Of a DNA stretch of 6,886 bases, positions 1 to 6,785 are shown piece after piece. Source of the stretch: Gammaproteobacteria bacterium (GTDB taxonomy: Bacteria > Pseudomonadota > Gammaproteobacteria > Enterobacterales > Kangiellaceae); assembly GCA_013372875.1 (NCBI GenBank), contig JABXIW010000293.1:1-6886 (forward strand), written 5' to 3'. The translations under genes and the position numbers were made by a program. The number at the start of each line of letters is the position of its first letter. Positions within the stretch are counted from its first letter, which is position 1. The notes under the pieces are model-generated. The model was given only the letters and a program-made list of their open reading frames with translations, had not been told where the DNA came from and ran no database searches.

Positions 1-1405
1 AGGTTTCGGTTGGATTTGCACGAACCGCATCAACATCTAATTCTTTTGGTGCTGTGAACGGATGGTGTAGCGCATGCACATGCCCATCAATTTCTTCAAA
101 CATTGGGAAATCCACTACCCATAGTGGTTTCCACTCATCAGAAACTAAATCCAAATCTTCAGCAGTTTTTAAACGCAGAGCTCCCATGGCATCAGCTACT
201 ACACGCTTAGTATCTGAACCGAAGAAAATAATATCACCAGCAACCGCGCCAACTTTCGCTACGATTGTCGCAGCAACCTCATCACCAATAAACTTGATGA
301 TTGGGCTTTGTAAGTCATCGTCATTCACTTTAATCCAAGCTAAGCCTTTAGCGCCATAAACGCCTACGAACTTTGTGTATTCGTCAATTTGCTTACGACT
401 AAATTGCGCACCACCAGGAACTCTTAACGCAGCAACACGTGAGTTATCATCATTAGCAGGACCTGCAAATACTTTAAACTCAACGTTTTTCAGCTCACTA
501 TCGACAGTCACTAACTCAGTATCCATGCGTAAATCAGGTTTATCAGAACCATAACGCTCCATCGCTTCTGCATAGCTCATGCGCGGGAATTCTGGCAGTT
601 CAATGCCCTTTAATTCACTGAATAAATGACGAATCATACCTTCCATCAAATTCATGATTTCTTCTTGGTCAAGGAAGGAAGTTTCAATATCCAGCTGGGT
701 AAATTCTGGCTGACGATCGGCGCGTAAATCTTCATCACGGAAACACTTAACAATTTGATAATAGCGATCAAAACCGGCCATCATTAATAATTGCTTAAAT
801 AGCTGTGGCGACTGTGGTAAAGCGTAGAAAGAGCCTTTGTTAACGCGGCTTGGTACCAAATAGTCTCGCGCTCCTTCTGGTGTTGCTTTAGTCAAAATTG
901 GCGTTTCTACATCAACAAAACCATGCTCATCCATATAACGACGCATAGCGCTGGTCACTTTATGACGGAACAATAATTTTTGTTGCATTTCAGGGCGACG
1001 TAGATCCAAATAGCGATATTTCAGACGCATCTCTTCCGAGGCTTCCAAGTTCTCATCAATCGGAATCGCCGGTGGTTGAGCCTTGTTTAGGATGGTGATC
1101 TCTTGCGCCAAAACCTCAATATCGCCTGACGCCATGTTTTTATTGACCATATCTTCAGGGCGAGCACGGACAGTACCTTTAACCTGGATCACGAATTCAT
1201 TGCGCAATTTCTCTGCAGTTTCAAACAATTCCTTGAAATCAGGATCCACCACTACCTGCAATACACCTGTGCGATCTCTTACTTGTAAGAAGATAAGGCC
1301 GCCTAAGTCACGACGACGATGCACCCAGCCCGCCATTGTAACTGATTGATTTTCATTGCTTTTTGATAATTCGCCGCAGTAGTGGCTACGCATATTTGTG
1401 CTCAT
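1..1405 (-). CDS. aspS: Aspartyl-tRNA synthetase, C-terminus cut by window edge
   Basis: Class II aminoacyl-tRNA synthetase that activates aspartate with ATP and charges tRNA-Asp in the cytoplasm. The 468 visible residues align with E. coli AspS almost without gaps. An N-terminal anticodon-binding OB fold (about 1-110, with [11 protein letters not shown] at 26-36) is followed by the catalytic core: motif 1 around P169, the QSPQ loop at 198-201, and motif 2 with R223 and E234 (FRDED to EFTQ). The bacterial GAD insertion spans roughly 300-430 and FPMFE follows at 433-437. About 120 residues, including motif 3 (GLDR), lie outside the window, so this is an edge truncation and not a broken gene. 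The ATG at 1405 is assumed. A second ATG at 1393 matches the usual N-terminus (MRSHYCGEL against MRTEYCGQL). Neither start has a strong Shine-Dalgarno sequence. The first overlaps the stop of a small upstream ORF. Confidence 0.97.
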   Translation of the reverse strand, partial: MSTNMRSHYCGELSKSNENQSVTMAGWVHRRRDLGGLIFLQVRDRTGVLQVVVDPDFKELFETAEKLRNEFVIQVKGTVRARPEDMVNKNMASGDIEVLAQEITILNKAQPPAIPIDENLEASEEMRLKYRYLDLRRPEMQQKLLFRHKVTSAMRRYMDEHGFVDVETPILTKATPEGARDYLVPSRVNKGSFYALPQSPQLFKQLLMMAGFDRYYQIVKCFRDEDLRADRQPEFTQLDIETSFLDQEEIMNLMEGMIRHLFSELKGIELPEFPRMSYAEAMERYGSDKPDLRMDTELVTVDSELKNVEFKVFAGPANDDNSRVAALRVPGGAQFSRKQIDEYTKFVGVYGAKGLAWIKVNDDDLQSPIIKFIGDEVAATIVAKVGAVAGDIIFFGSDTKRVVADAMGALRLKTAEDLDLVSDEWKPLWVVDFPMFEEIDGHVHALHHPFTAPKELDVDAVRANPTET

Positions 1406-1530
1406 GGATAATCTGTCCGAAAGTCTGAAAATTTAGTTTGTGAGCAAGCGCCCAGAAAAACGCCATATGGTACGCCACCACTGGATTTGAAGCAACCAAA
1501 AGCCCGATTATTCATAGTGACTAGTGTCAT
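1402..1530 (-). CDS. Possible 42-residue leader ORF overlapping the aspS start
   Basis: A short open frame reading [11 protein letters not shown] to SDFRTDYP lies directly upstream of aspS on the same strand. Its ATG (1530-1528) follows a purine-rich AAGGGAAG stretch (1536-1543), a better ribosome site than either aspS start has. Its TGA stop (1404-1402) overlaps the aspS ATG as ATGA, the arrangement used for translational coupling. The frame stays open upstream to an ATG at 1587, giving 61 residues, but that start lacks a comparable site. I recognise no family, domain or membrane segment. The peptide has no run of aspartate codons that would suggest classical attenuation. It could be a regulatory leader, a small unannotated gene, or a chance open frame in the 5' leader of aspS. 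The evidence is only the ribosome site and the overlap, so confidence is low. Confidence 0.25.
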   Translation of the reverse strand: MTLVTMNNRAFGCFKSSGGVPYGVFLGACSQTKFSDFRTDYP

Positions 1531-1556
1531 AAAAACTTCCCTTTTATGCAATTCAC

Positions 1557-1574
1557 CTGTCATAACACTAAAGC
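1557..1574 (+). promoter_or_regulatory. Pho-box-like half-site upstream of olsF
   Basis: CTGTCAT-AACA-CTAAAGC has the layout of a PhoB site (two 7-mers CTGTCAT separated by 4 AT-rich bases). The first repeat is perfect, but the second matches at only two of seven bases. A related TGTCATAA lies 33 bp upstream at 1525-1532, on the same face of the helix. A -10-like TACAAA (1587-1592) begins 12 bp after the box. The orientation points towards the acyltransferase gene at 1628. Suggestive only. Confidence 0.25.
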
Positions 1575-1627
1575 AGAATGTAGCCATACAAATTTAGTAT
1601 AAGTCGTTGAATTTAGGTGCTAGAAAT

Positions 1628-3328
1628 ATGATTAACAGCGAACAAATGGTGGATCAATTCTTACCACAGCTCGATAAGTCGCCACTTATTAAGTCAAAAG
1701 TAACGCAATTATTCGCTGGTCTTTTTCACCAAGCCGAAATCAATCAGTTTTTATCTGAACACCAACATTTATCACATTTGGATTTTTTGGAAAAAGTGAA
1801 TGAACATTTGGGGTTGAGTTATAACGTCAGTAACAGCTCTCTTGAAAACATTCCAGTGAAAGGACGCGCGGTATTAATCGCTAATCACCCGCTGGGTTCT
1901 TTAGATGGTTTAGCTTTGCTGGCGCTGATTCTTTCAGTCAGACCCGACGTAAAAATCGTGGTAAACGATATCTTATGGCGTCTTGAGCCGCTACGTCCTT
2001 TTTTCTTAGCAGTCAATAATATGGGCAGCAGCAATGCTAAACAAGCATTGCTGAATATTCACGATGTGTTAAATGACGAGCAGCTAGTTATCTTCTTCCC
2101 CGCAGGTGAAGTTTCACGCTTGTCAGTTCGCGGAATTCGTGATGGCAAATGGCATTCAGGCTTTTTAAAAGCGGCCAAACAAACTCGATCGCCTATCCTA
2201 CCCGTTTTTGTTGGAGGTAAGAATTCTAAATTTTTCTACGGCTTTTCTTTCTTTGCTAAGCCGCTAAGCGCTCTACTCTTGGTAAAAGAGATGTTTAAAA
2301 ATGTTTCTTTAACTTTGCCCATTAAAATCGGAAAAATAATCCCATACAGTGCTTTTAGCGGTTTATCCACTGGCAACTCCTATGCAACTAATCGCTTTAA
2401 GCAACACCTTTATCGTTTAAAAAATGATAAAGATGAGCTCTTCAATACAGAACAATCCATTGCCCATCCTGAAAATCGGAAAGCGCTGAATGATGAGCTC
2501 AATGAGTGCCAACAGTTGGGAGAAACACCCGATGGCAAGTTAATTTATCTACTAGAAGACCAACAAAATTCCACCATACTACGCGAAATTGGCCGTCTTC
2601 GAGAAATTGCTTTTCGTGCAGTAGGAGAAGGCACAGGCAAACGCCGAGATTTGGATAAATATGATTATTATTATAAACACCTAGTCTTATGGGACGATGT
2701 CGATATGGAAATTGTCGGCAGTTATCGTATTGCCGATATTGCCAAACTTAGCGGAGAGCAAGATTTATACTCGGAGACTTTATTTAGTTACGAGCATTGT
2801 ATACAGGATAAGTTTTTGCAAAGCATGGAGCTTGGTCGTAGTTTTGTACAACCTCAATACTGGGGCAAACGAAGCTTAGATTATTTATGGCAAGGAATTG
2901 GTGCTTATTTACGTCAAAATCCGCATATTCGTTATTTGTTTGGGCCTGTCAGTCTTTCCAACGAGCTTCCTTACTTTGCCAAAGATCTAATGATTTACTA
3001 TTTTTGTCATTATTATGGAGCAGCTTTACCATTGGTTCGCTCGTATAACTCATATAAAATCAAACCAGTACAAAAAGCTAAACTAGAAAAGATGTTTAAC
3101 CACTTAGATAAAAAAGCAGGTTTCAAATTGTTAAAAGCTGAAATGACTAAGCACAATTGCCAAATACCTACTCTATTCAAACAATACAGTGATTTATGCG
3201 AAGAAGACGGCGTTCAATTCTATGACTTTGGCATCGATCCCAACTTTGCCGACTGCATCGACTCTATTGTTTGGGTGGATACTCATAAGCTCAAAGCAAA
3301 GAAAAGAAAGCGCTACCTTGAAGAATAA
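1628..3328 (+). CDS. olsF: Bifunctional ornithine-lipid acyltransferase, OlsF-like (LPLAT plus GNAT fusion)
   Basis: A 566-residue fusion of two acyltransferases. The N-terminal half (about 60-265) is a lysophospholipid-acyltransferase fold. It has the catalytic block NHPLGSLDG with H87 and D93 (five residues between them, as in HPxGxxDG relatives), FFPAGEVSR (156-164) in the EGTR position, and ILPVFVGG (190-197). The C-terminal half (about 310-470) looks like the OlsB/GNAT N-acyltransferase: a basic-acidic segment with DLDKYD (341-346), IVGSYRI (362-368), MELGRSFVQP (400-409) and FGPVSLSNELP (438-448). In characterised OlsF the C-terminal domain N-acylates ornithine from acyl-ACP and the N-terminal domain adds the second acyl chain, giving ornithine lipid at the inner membrane. 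The ATG at 1628 is chosen because AGGTG (1615-1619) lies 8 bases upstream; an in-frame TTG at 1607 has no such site. A haemolysin-type or general lipid acyltransferase is the alternative. Confidence 0.8.
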   Translation: MINSEQMVDQFLPQLDKSPLIKSKVTQLFAGLFHQAEINQFLSEHQHLSHLDFLEKVNEHLGLSYNVSNSSLENIPVKGRAVLIANHPLGSLDGLALLALILSVRPDVKIVVNDILWRLEPLRPFFLAVNNMGSSNAKQALLNIHDVLNDEQLVIFFPAGEVSRLSVRGIRDGKWHSGFLKAAKQTRSPILPVFVGGKNSKFFYGFSFFAKPLSALLLVKEMFKNVSLTLPIKIGKIIPYSAFSGLSTGNSYATNRFKQHLYRLKNDKDELFNTEQSIAHPENRKALNDELNECQQLGETPDGKLIYLLEDQQNSTILREIGRLREIAFRAVGEGTGKRRDLDKYDYYYKHLVLWDDVDMEIVGSYRIADIAKLSGEQDLYSETLFSYEHCIQDKFLQSMELGRSFVQPQYWGKRSLDYLWQGIGAYLRQNPHIRYLFGPVSLSNELPYFAKDLMIYYFCHYYGAALPLVRSYNSYKIKPVQKAKLEKMFNHLDKKAGFKLLKAEMTKHNCQIPTLFKQYSDLCEEDGVQFYDFGIDPNFADCIDSIVWVDTHKLKAKKRKRYLEE

Positions 3329-3333
3329 GTAGC
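3312..3333. terminator. Weak hairpin between convergent olsF and dapE
   Basis: GCTAC (3312-3316) and GTAGC (3329-3333) can pair across a 12-base loop that contains the olsF stop. On the minus strand the stem runs into T-rich sequence (GCTTTCTTTTCTTT), which could end dapE transcription. On the plus strand a T6 run comes only at 3351-3356. A 5-bp stem is short, so this is a tentative bidirectional terminator in a 29-base gap. Confidence 0.22.
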
Positions 3334-3357
3334 ACTTAAATTTTGCGTTCTTTTTTC

Positions 3358-4569
3358 CTAGCACAATATTTCTTGAATGACTTTCTCATAGACTATTGTC
3401 AATTGATTGAGCTGCTCGATACTGACACACTCGTTGGCTTGATGAATGGTCTTGTTAGAAGGTCCTAACTCAATAACTTGCTGAGCTATTTGCTTAATAA
3501 AGCGACCATCAGAAATACCACCAGCCGTTGTAAGGCTTGGAGTAATAGCCATTTCTTTTTGCAAAACTTTTTGCACAGTTTTTCGTAATTTCCCACGCTT
3601 AGTTAAGTATGGTTTTGCTTCATGCTGCCACTCGATATCAGCTTCTAGGCCATACTTTTCTACTTTTTTATGTACATAGGCTTTAATTTTTTTAAAACTA
3701 TTACGTGGTGAGTATCGTAAATTAAAGGTTAATTCCAAACTGGCAGGGGTAACATTTAATGCACCGCTTTCTGAGTGCACTCTAACTAGTTGGCAACTGG
3801 TCGAGGGGAAATAACGGCTAGGTAAATCCCAGCGCTTGTGGGAAAGTTTGTAAATCAATTTTGAAGATTTCTGAATTGGATTTATTAAGTGTTCTGGGTA
3901 ACCCACATGCCCTTGTTTTCCATGAATAGTGATCTGGCAATTAATCGAGCCGCGCCTACCAATACGGATGGCATCGCCAAGCGCTGACTCACTGGTTGGC
4001 TCGCCAACAATGCAATAATCAAATTTTTTACCTTGTTTTATCAATTGCTTAACTATCTCTTGCGTTCCGAATTGAGCATCACCTTCTTCATCAGAGGTAA
4101 TCATAATGCCAAGCGATCCTTTATGATTTGGATGTCGTCTCACAAAATTTTCCATCGCAACCACCATTGCGGCCAAGCTGCCTTTCATATCCGATGCGCC
4201 GCGACCATAGAGAAAGCCATCTTTGACTACTGGAGTAAAAGGATCGGTCATCCAATTAGCGTTCTTACCTGCTGGCACCACATCGGTATGTCCCGCAAAT
4301 ACCAGTATTGGCTGATTTTCTCCTTTAATTGCAAAAAAATTCGAAACTCCGTTTCTATTAAATGTATCAACTTTGAAGCCAAGTTTTTGCAACCGTTGAA
4401 TGATAATGTCATTTACACCAGCATCGTTTGGGGTAATCGAAGGACAAGCTATTAGTGATTTAGCAAGGTTAATGGTTTCTGATGAATCTTGCGATATGCT
4501 CAATGCCTTTACATTATTGATAATGTCAGCTGGAGGTGATATGTCAGTATTTTTGAATCGTTTTAGCAT
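3358..4569 (-). CDS. dapE: Succinyl-diaminopimelate desuccinylase
   Basis: Cytoplasmic M20-family zinc hydrolase that converts N-succinyl-LL-2,6-diaminopimelate to LL-diaminopimelate and succinate, supplying lysine and the peptidoglycan cross-linking residue. All expected residues are visible: H94 and D96 in AGHTDVVP, bridging D127 in GRGASDMKG, catalytic E161 and ligand E162 in TSDEEGD, E190 in VGEPTS and H376 in TIHQANE. Each is offset by exactly 27 from the H. influenzae/E. coli numbering, so the core has no net insertion or deletion. The dimerisation lid begins near GRRGSINCQITIHG (204-217). The protein has 403 residues against about 375 usually, because of a 27-residue N-terminal extension. 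The ATG is preceded by GAGAGA (4576-4581), 6 bases away, which supports this start. A TTG 23 codons inside (L24) is an alternative with a badly spaced AAGG. The gene converges with olsF and diverges from the amidohydrolase. Confidence 0.96.
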   Translation of the reverse strand: MLKRFKNTDISPPADIINNVKALSISQDSSETINLAKSLIACPSITPNDAGVNDIIIQRLQKLGFKVDTFNRNGVSNFFAIKGENQPILVFAGHTDVVPAGKNANWMTDPFTPVVKDGFLYGRGASDMKGSLAAMVVAMENFVRRHPNHKGSLGIMITSDEEGDAQFGTQEIVKQLIKQGKKFDYCIVGEPTSESALGDAIRIGRRGSINCQITIHGKQGHVGYPEHLINPIQKSSKLIYKLSHKRWDLPSRYFPSTSCQLVRVHSESGALNVTPASLELTFNLRYSPRNSFKKIKAYVHKKVEKYGLEADIEWQHEAKPYLTKRGKLRKTVQKVLQKEMAITPSLTTAGGISDGRFIKQIAQQVIELGPSNKTIHQANECVSIEQLNQLTIVYEKVIQEILC

Positions 4570-4593
4570 AAAAATTCTCTCAATTTATACTTC

Positions 4594-4599
4594 TATATA
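4594..4599 (-). promoter_or_regulatory. Possible -10 element for dapE
   Basis: The only AT-rich hexamers upstream of dapE are TATATA here and TATAAA at 4584-4589. The second is too close to the ribosome site to leave a leader. TATATA would place the transcript start about 18 bases before the ATG. No good -35 lies at 16-18 bp. Assigned on position and composition alone. Confidence 0.25.
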
Positions 4600-4603
4600 A
4601 CTC

Positions 4604-4615
4604 TGTCAGATGACA
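4604..4615. repeat. Dyad TGTCA-GA-TGACA between dapE and amidohydrolase
   Basis: A perfect inverted repeat with 5-bp arms and a 2-bp centre lies in the 162-base divergent gap, 34 bp from the dapE start and 116 bp from the amidohydrolase start. Its size and symmetry suit a dimeric repressor site just upstream of the presumed dapE promoter. I cannot assign it to a regulator. Arms this short can arise by chance. Confidence 0.35.
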
Positions 4616-4731
4616 TTGATACGCAGGTATGATGAAAGTTTTAAGACAATCAGCGCCTAATTTCACTTTTAAAAAACAACCCACTGTACTAAAGTAATCA
4701 ACACTCAATACCAGCAACTTTCAATAAACGC

Positions 4732-6381
4732 ATGAAATATATCATCAGTATCTTTATTGCCATCTTTAGTTTCCAGACATGGGCATTACCAACTTTAATT
4801 CATAACGTTAAAGGCTATTCTATAAACGATGGCGAGCTGGTTGAATTTGATGCCATTTTATTCGAAGACGACAGCATTATTGATATTGGCTCAAGAGAAG
4901 AGCTAGCAAAAATGGTCAGCTTTAGCATTAATATTGACGGCAAAGGTCAAACATTACTGCCTGGATTGATCGACTCCCATGGTCATGTGTTGGGTTTAGG
5001 CAATAACCTGCAACAAATCGATTTGCGTAATATTGAGAGTTTGGATGAATCTCTGGATGTCATTAATAATTACGCCAAAGCCCACCCTAAAAAACGCTGG
5101 TTAACTGGGCGCGGTTGGAATCAAGTACTTTGGACGCCGCAAGAGTTTCCACATCGAAAAGATCTGGATGAAATCAATAAGGAGCGACCCATTTGGTTAA
5201 GGCGAATCGATGGTCATGCTGGCTGGGCCAATTCCAAAGCATTAGAGTTAGCTGGCATCACCAGCAAAACTCGCGATCCACAAGGCGGTAAAATCATTAA
5301 AGATAAGAATGGCAAACCGACGGGTATTTTAATCGATACTGCCATGGATATATTGGAAGCTAAAATTCCAGAGCAAAATGCTGATGAAATTGAAACTGCT
5401 TTAGATATGGCATTTGAGCATTTGGTCCAATTAGGAATCACCTCTGTTCACGACGCTGGGATTGATTTTGCGACCTACAAATCCATACTGAAAATGGCTG
5501 AAAAGAAACAAGTTCCCATTCGACTTTATGCCATGCTCGCAGGTTCAGACGAACATTTAAGCAGCATGCTTGAGCTTGGCAAAGTGAATGATGAGTTTCT
5601 TAAAATTCAATCGGTTAAGCTCTATACTGACGGCGCACTAGGCAGCAGAGGTGCGGCTCTATTAGAGCCGTATTCTGATGATTCGGATAATACCGGTTTA
5701 TTATTTCATAGCAATAAAGAACTCATGAGTCAGATTGAGCTTATCAATAGCTATGATTTTCAAATCAATGTGCATGCCATTGGCGATAAAGGTAATCGAC
5801 AAGTTTTGGATAGCTTTGAGTCTCTTCATAATAAATCATCCATCAAAAATTCGCGTCATCGCATAGAGCACGCTCAAGTAGTAGCCCTTGAGGATATCCC
5901 TCGTTTTAAGGAACTGAGCATTATCGCTTCAATGCAGCCAACTCATGCCACTTCTGATATGAATATGGCGCAAGATCGAGTGGGTTCAGAGCGCATAAAA
6001 GGTGCTTATGCTTGGCGAACCATGCTTGATAATGGTGTGTTAATCGCTTCGGGTTCAGACTTCCCTGTGGAGTTAGCAAACCCTTTTCATGGCTTATTTT
6101 CAGCGGTTAAGCGCCAAAATCATGATAATCAACCTAAAGATGGCTGGTATTCCAATCAAGCGTTAACAATGCAGGAAGCCCTTGCTAGTTTTACTATTAA
6201 TGGCGCTTATGCATCGTTCTGGGAAGATAAAATTGGCTCGTTAGAAAAAGGCAAAAAAGCTGACTTTATATTAGTAGATGAGGACATCTTTAAAGAAGAT
6301 AATTCGGATATTTGGGACATAAAAGTCTCTCAAACCTGGATTAATGGAGTCCAAGTTTATAAAGCGGAAGCGGCTAAATAA
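4732..6381 (+). CDS. Exported YtcJ-like metal-dependent amidohydrolase (amidohydrolase family 3)
   Basis: A 549-residue TIM-barrel hydrolase of the COG1574/Amidohydro_3 family, of the usual length. Metal and active-site positions are in order: H83 and H85 (DSHGH, the HxH on strand 1), K296 in VKLYTDGALGSRGA (the candidate carboxylated lysine), H348 in NVHAIGD, H380 in RIEHAQ and D443 in SGSDFPVE. The C-terminal IGSLEKGKKADFILVD (501-516) is the typical return to the small beta domain. Residues 1-18 form a Sec signal peptide with K2, a hydrophobic core at 3-14 and likely cleavage after TWA, so the enzyme probably works in the periplasm. Family members cleave varied amides and cyclic amides, and the substrate cannot be read from sequence. 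No Shine-Dalgarno precedes the ATG; the start rests on the signal peptide. No partner gene nearby suggests a pathway. Confidence 0.88.
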   Translation: MKYIISIFIAIFSFQTWALPTLIHNVKGYSINDGELVEFDAILFEDDSIIDIGSREELAKMVSFSINIDGKGQTLLPGLIDSHGHVLGLGNNLQQIDLRNIESLDESLDVINNYAKAHPKKRWLTGRGWNQVLWTPQEFPHRKDLDEINKERPIWLRRIDGHAGWANSKALELAGITSKTRDPQGGKIIKDKNGKPTGILIDTAMDILEAKIPEQNADEIETALDMAFEHLVQLGITSVHDAGIDFATYKSILKMAEKKQVPIRLYAMLAGSDEHLSSMLELGKVNDEFLKIQSVKLYTDGALGSRGAALLEPYSDDSDNTGLLFHSNKELMSQIELINSYDFQINVHAIGDKGNRQVLDSFESLHNKSSIKNSRHRIEHAQVVALEDIPRFKELSIIASMQPTHATSDMNMAQDRVGSERIKGAYAWRTMLDNGVLIASGSDFPVELANPFHGLFSAVKRQNHDNQPKDGWYSNQALTMQEALASFTINGAYASFWEDKIGSLEKGKKADFILVDEDIFKEDNSDIWDIKVSQTWINGVQVYKAEAAK

Positions 6382-6384
6382 CTC

Positions 6385-6624
6385 TTACTTTGGGTTTTCT
6401 AGCTCGCTCTTTTTGACTCGCTTCTTAGGGTAGTTAACCCAAAGCGTTTTAACAAAAGCAGGCGAGTAATGGTTTGCTGTCGATATTTTGCCGATTTTCT
6501 CGTAATCTATCACATAAACGTACTCGTCTTGCTCCATATTTTTGTTGGCGTACTTATCAGAAAAACTGCAACCTGATAGGCCTAAAGCCAACGGAATGAG
6601 CAAAATCGCTGTAAACTTCTGCAC
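6385..6624 (-). CDS. Small predicted lipoprotein of unknown function
   Basis: A 79-residue protein with a lipoprotein signal peptide: K3, hydrophobic residues 4-16 and the lipobox L16-S17-G18-C19. Lipidation at C19 would leave a mature chain of 61 residues. Ser at +2, not Asp, favours outer-membrane delivery by the Lol rule. The mature part is charged, with YVYVIDYEKIGKI in the middle and LWVNYPKKRVKK near the end. I recognise no named family. The start is GTG at 6624-6622 because GGAGG (6630-6634) lies 5 bases upstream. A TTG in the same frame at 6636 overlaps that ribosome site and is unlikely. A good sigma-70 promoter with a dyad on its -10 precedes the gene. It diverges from proS, and its stop is 3 bases from the amidohydrolase stop. 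Confidence 0.8.
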   Translation of the reverse strand: MQKFTAILLIPLALGLSGCSFSDKYANKNMEQDEYVYVIDYEKIGKISTANHYSPAFVKTLWVNYPKKRVKKSELENPK

Positions 6625-6657
6625 AATAACCTCCAATTTATTTAATTGAACTCAAAG

Positions 6658-6677
6658 TACACTCTCAATATAGTGTA
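6658..6677. repeat. Dyad TACACT-N8-AGTGTA over the lipoprotein promoter -10
   Basis: A perfect inverted repeat with 6-bp arms and an 8-bp centre. It covers the -10 hexamer (6667-6672) and the predicted transcription start of the lipoprotein gene. This is the position of a repressor operator. It is also about 110-130 bp from the proS start, so it might affect both genes. The cognate regulator is unknown. Confidence 0.35.
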
Positions 6678-6696
6678 TTTTTTATACAGCTTGCAA
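6667..6696 (-). promoter_or_regulatory. Sigma-70-like promoter of the lipoprotein gene
   Basis: On the minus strand, TTGCAA (6696-6691, four of six to consensus) and TATATT (6672-6667, five of six) are separated by 18 bp. Transcription would begin near 6660, giving a leader of about 36 bases that ends in the GGAGG ribosome site. This is the best two-box promoter in the window. Confidence 0.5.
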
Positions 6697-6726
6697 TTAT
6701 TTTGAATAGTTAGTCAGCATTAGCTT

Positions 6727-6753
6727 TTGGCATTTGAACAAGATTGTTACAAT
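6727..6753 (+). promoter_or_regulatory. Extended -10 promoter of proS
   Basis: TACAAT (6748-6753, five of six to TATAAT) is preceded by TG one base upstream (6745-6746), forming an extended -10. TTGGCA (6727-6732, five of six to TTGACA) sits at a short 15-bp spacing. The extended -10 could compensate for that. The start would be near 6760, about 26 bases before the proS ATG. Confidence 0.45.
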
Positions 6754-6785
6754 GCACATCATCTATAGCAACACTATCAAGAACA

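Noticed and set aside
54..359. 101-codon plus-strand open frame at the left end
   Set aside because: Antisense to the well-conserved aspS. The low-complexity Ser/Thr-rich translation is typical of a shadow frame.
1462..1479. ACGCCA direct repeat and CCATATGG palindrome upstream of aspS
   Set aside because: Only two 6-bp copies and one restriction-site-like palindrome, with no further structure. Consistent with chance.
1607..1627. TTG start that would lengthen OlsF by 7 residues
   Set aside because: No ribosome site precedes it, whereas AGGTG is well placed for the ATG at 1628.
4033..4455. 140-codon plus-strand open frame inside dapE
   Set aside because: It lies wholly antisense to a dapE with all catalytic residues intact, has no ribosome site or family resemblance, and is a shadow of dapE codon use.
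4400..4600. 66-codon plus-strand frame reaching into the dapE upstream region
   Set aside because: Mostly antisense to the dapE N-terminus, with no initiation signal and no recognisable content.
4616..4644. TTGATA / TTTTAA as a promoter for the amidohydrolase
   Set aside because: The -10 matches only three of six bases, and no better pair was found nearer the gene.
6428..6440. GGGT-AGTTA-ACCC hairpin as a terminator for the amidohydrolase
   Set aside because: Only a 4-bp stem, within the lipoprotein coding sequence, and no T-run follows it on the plus strand.
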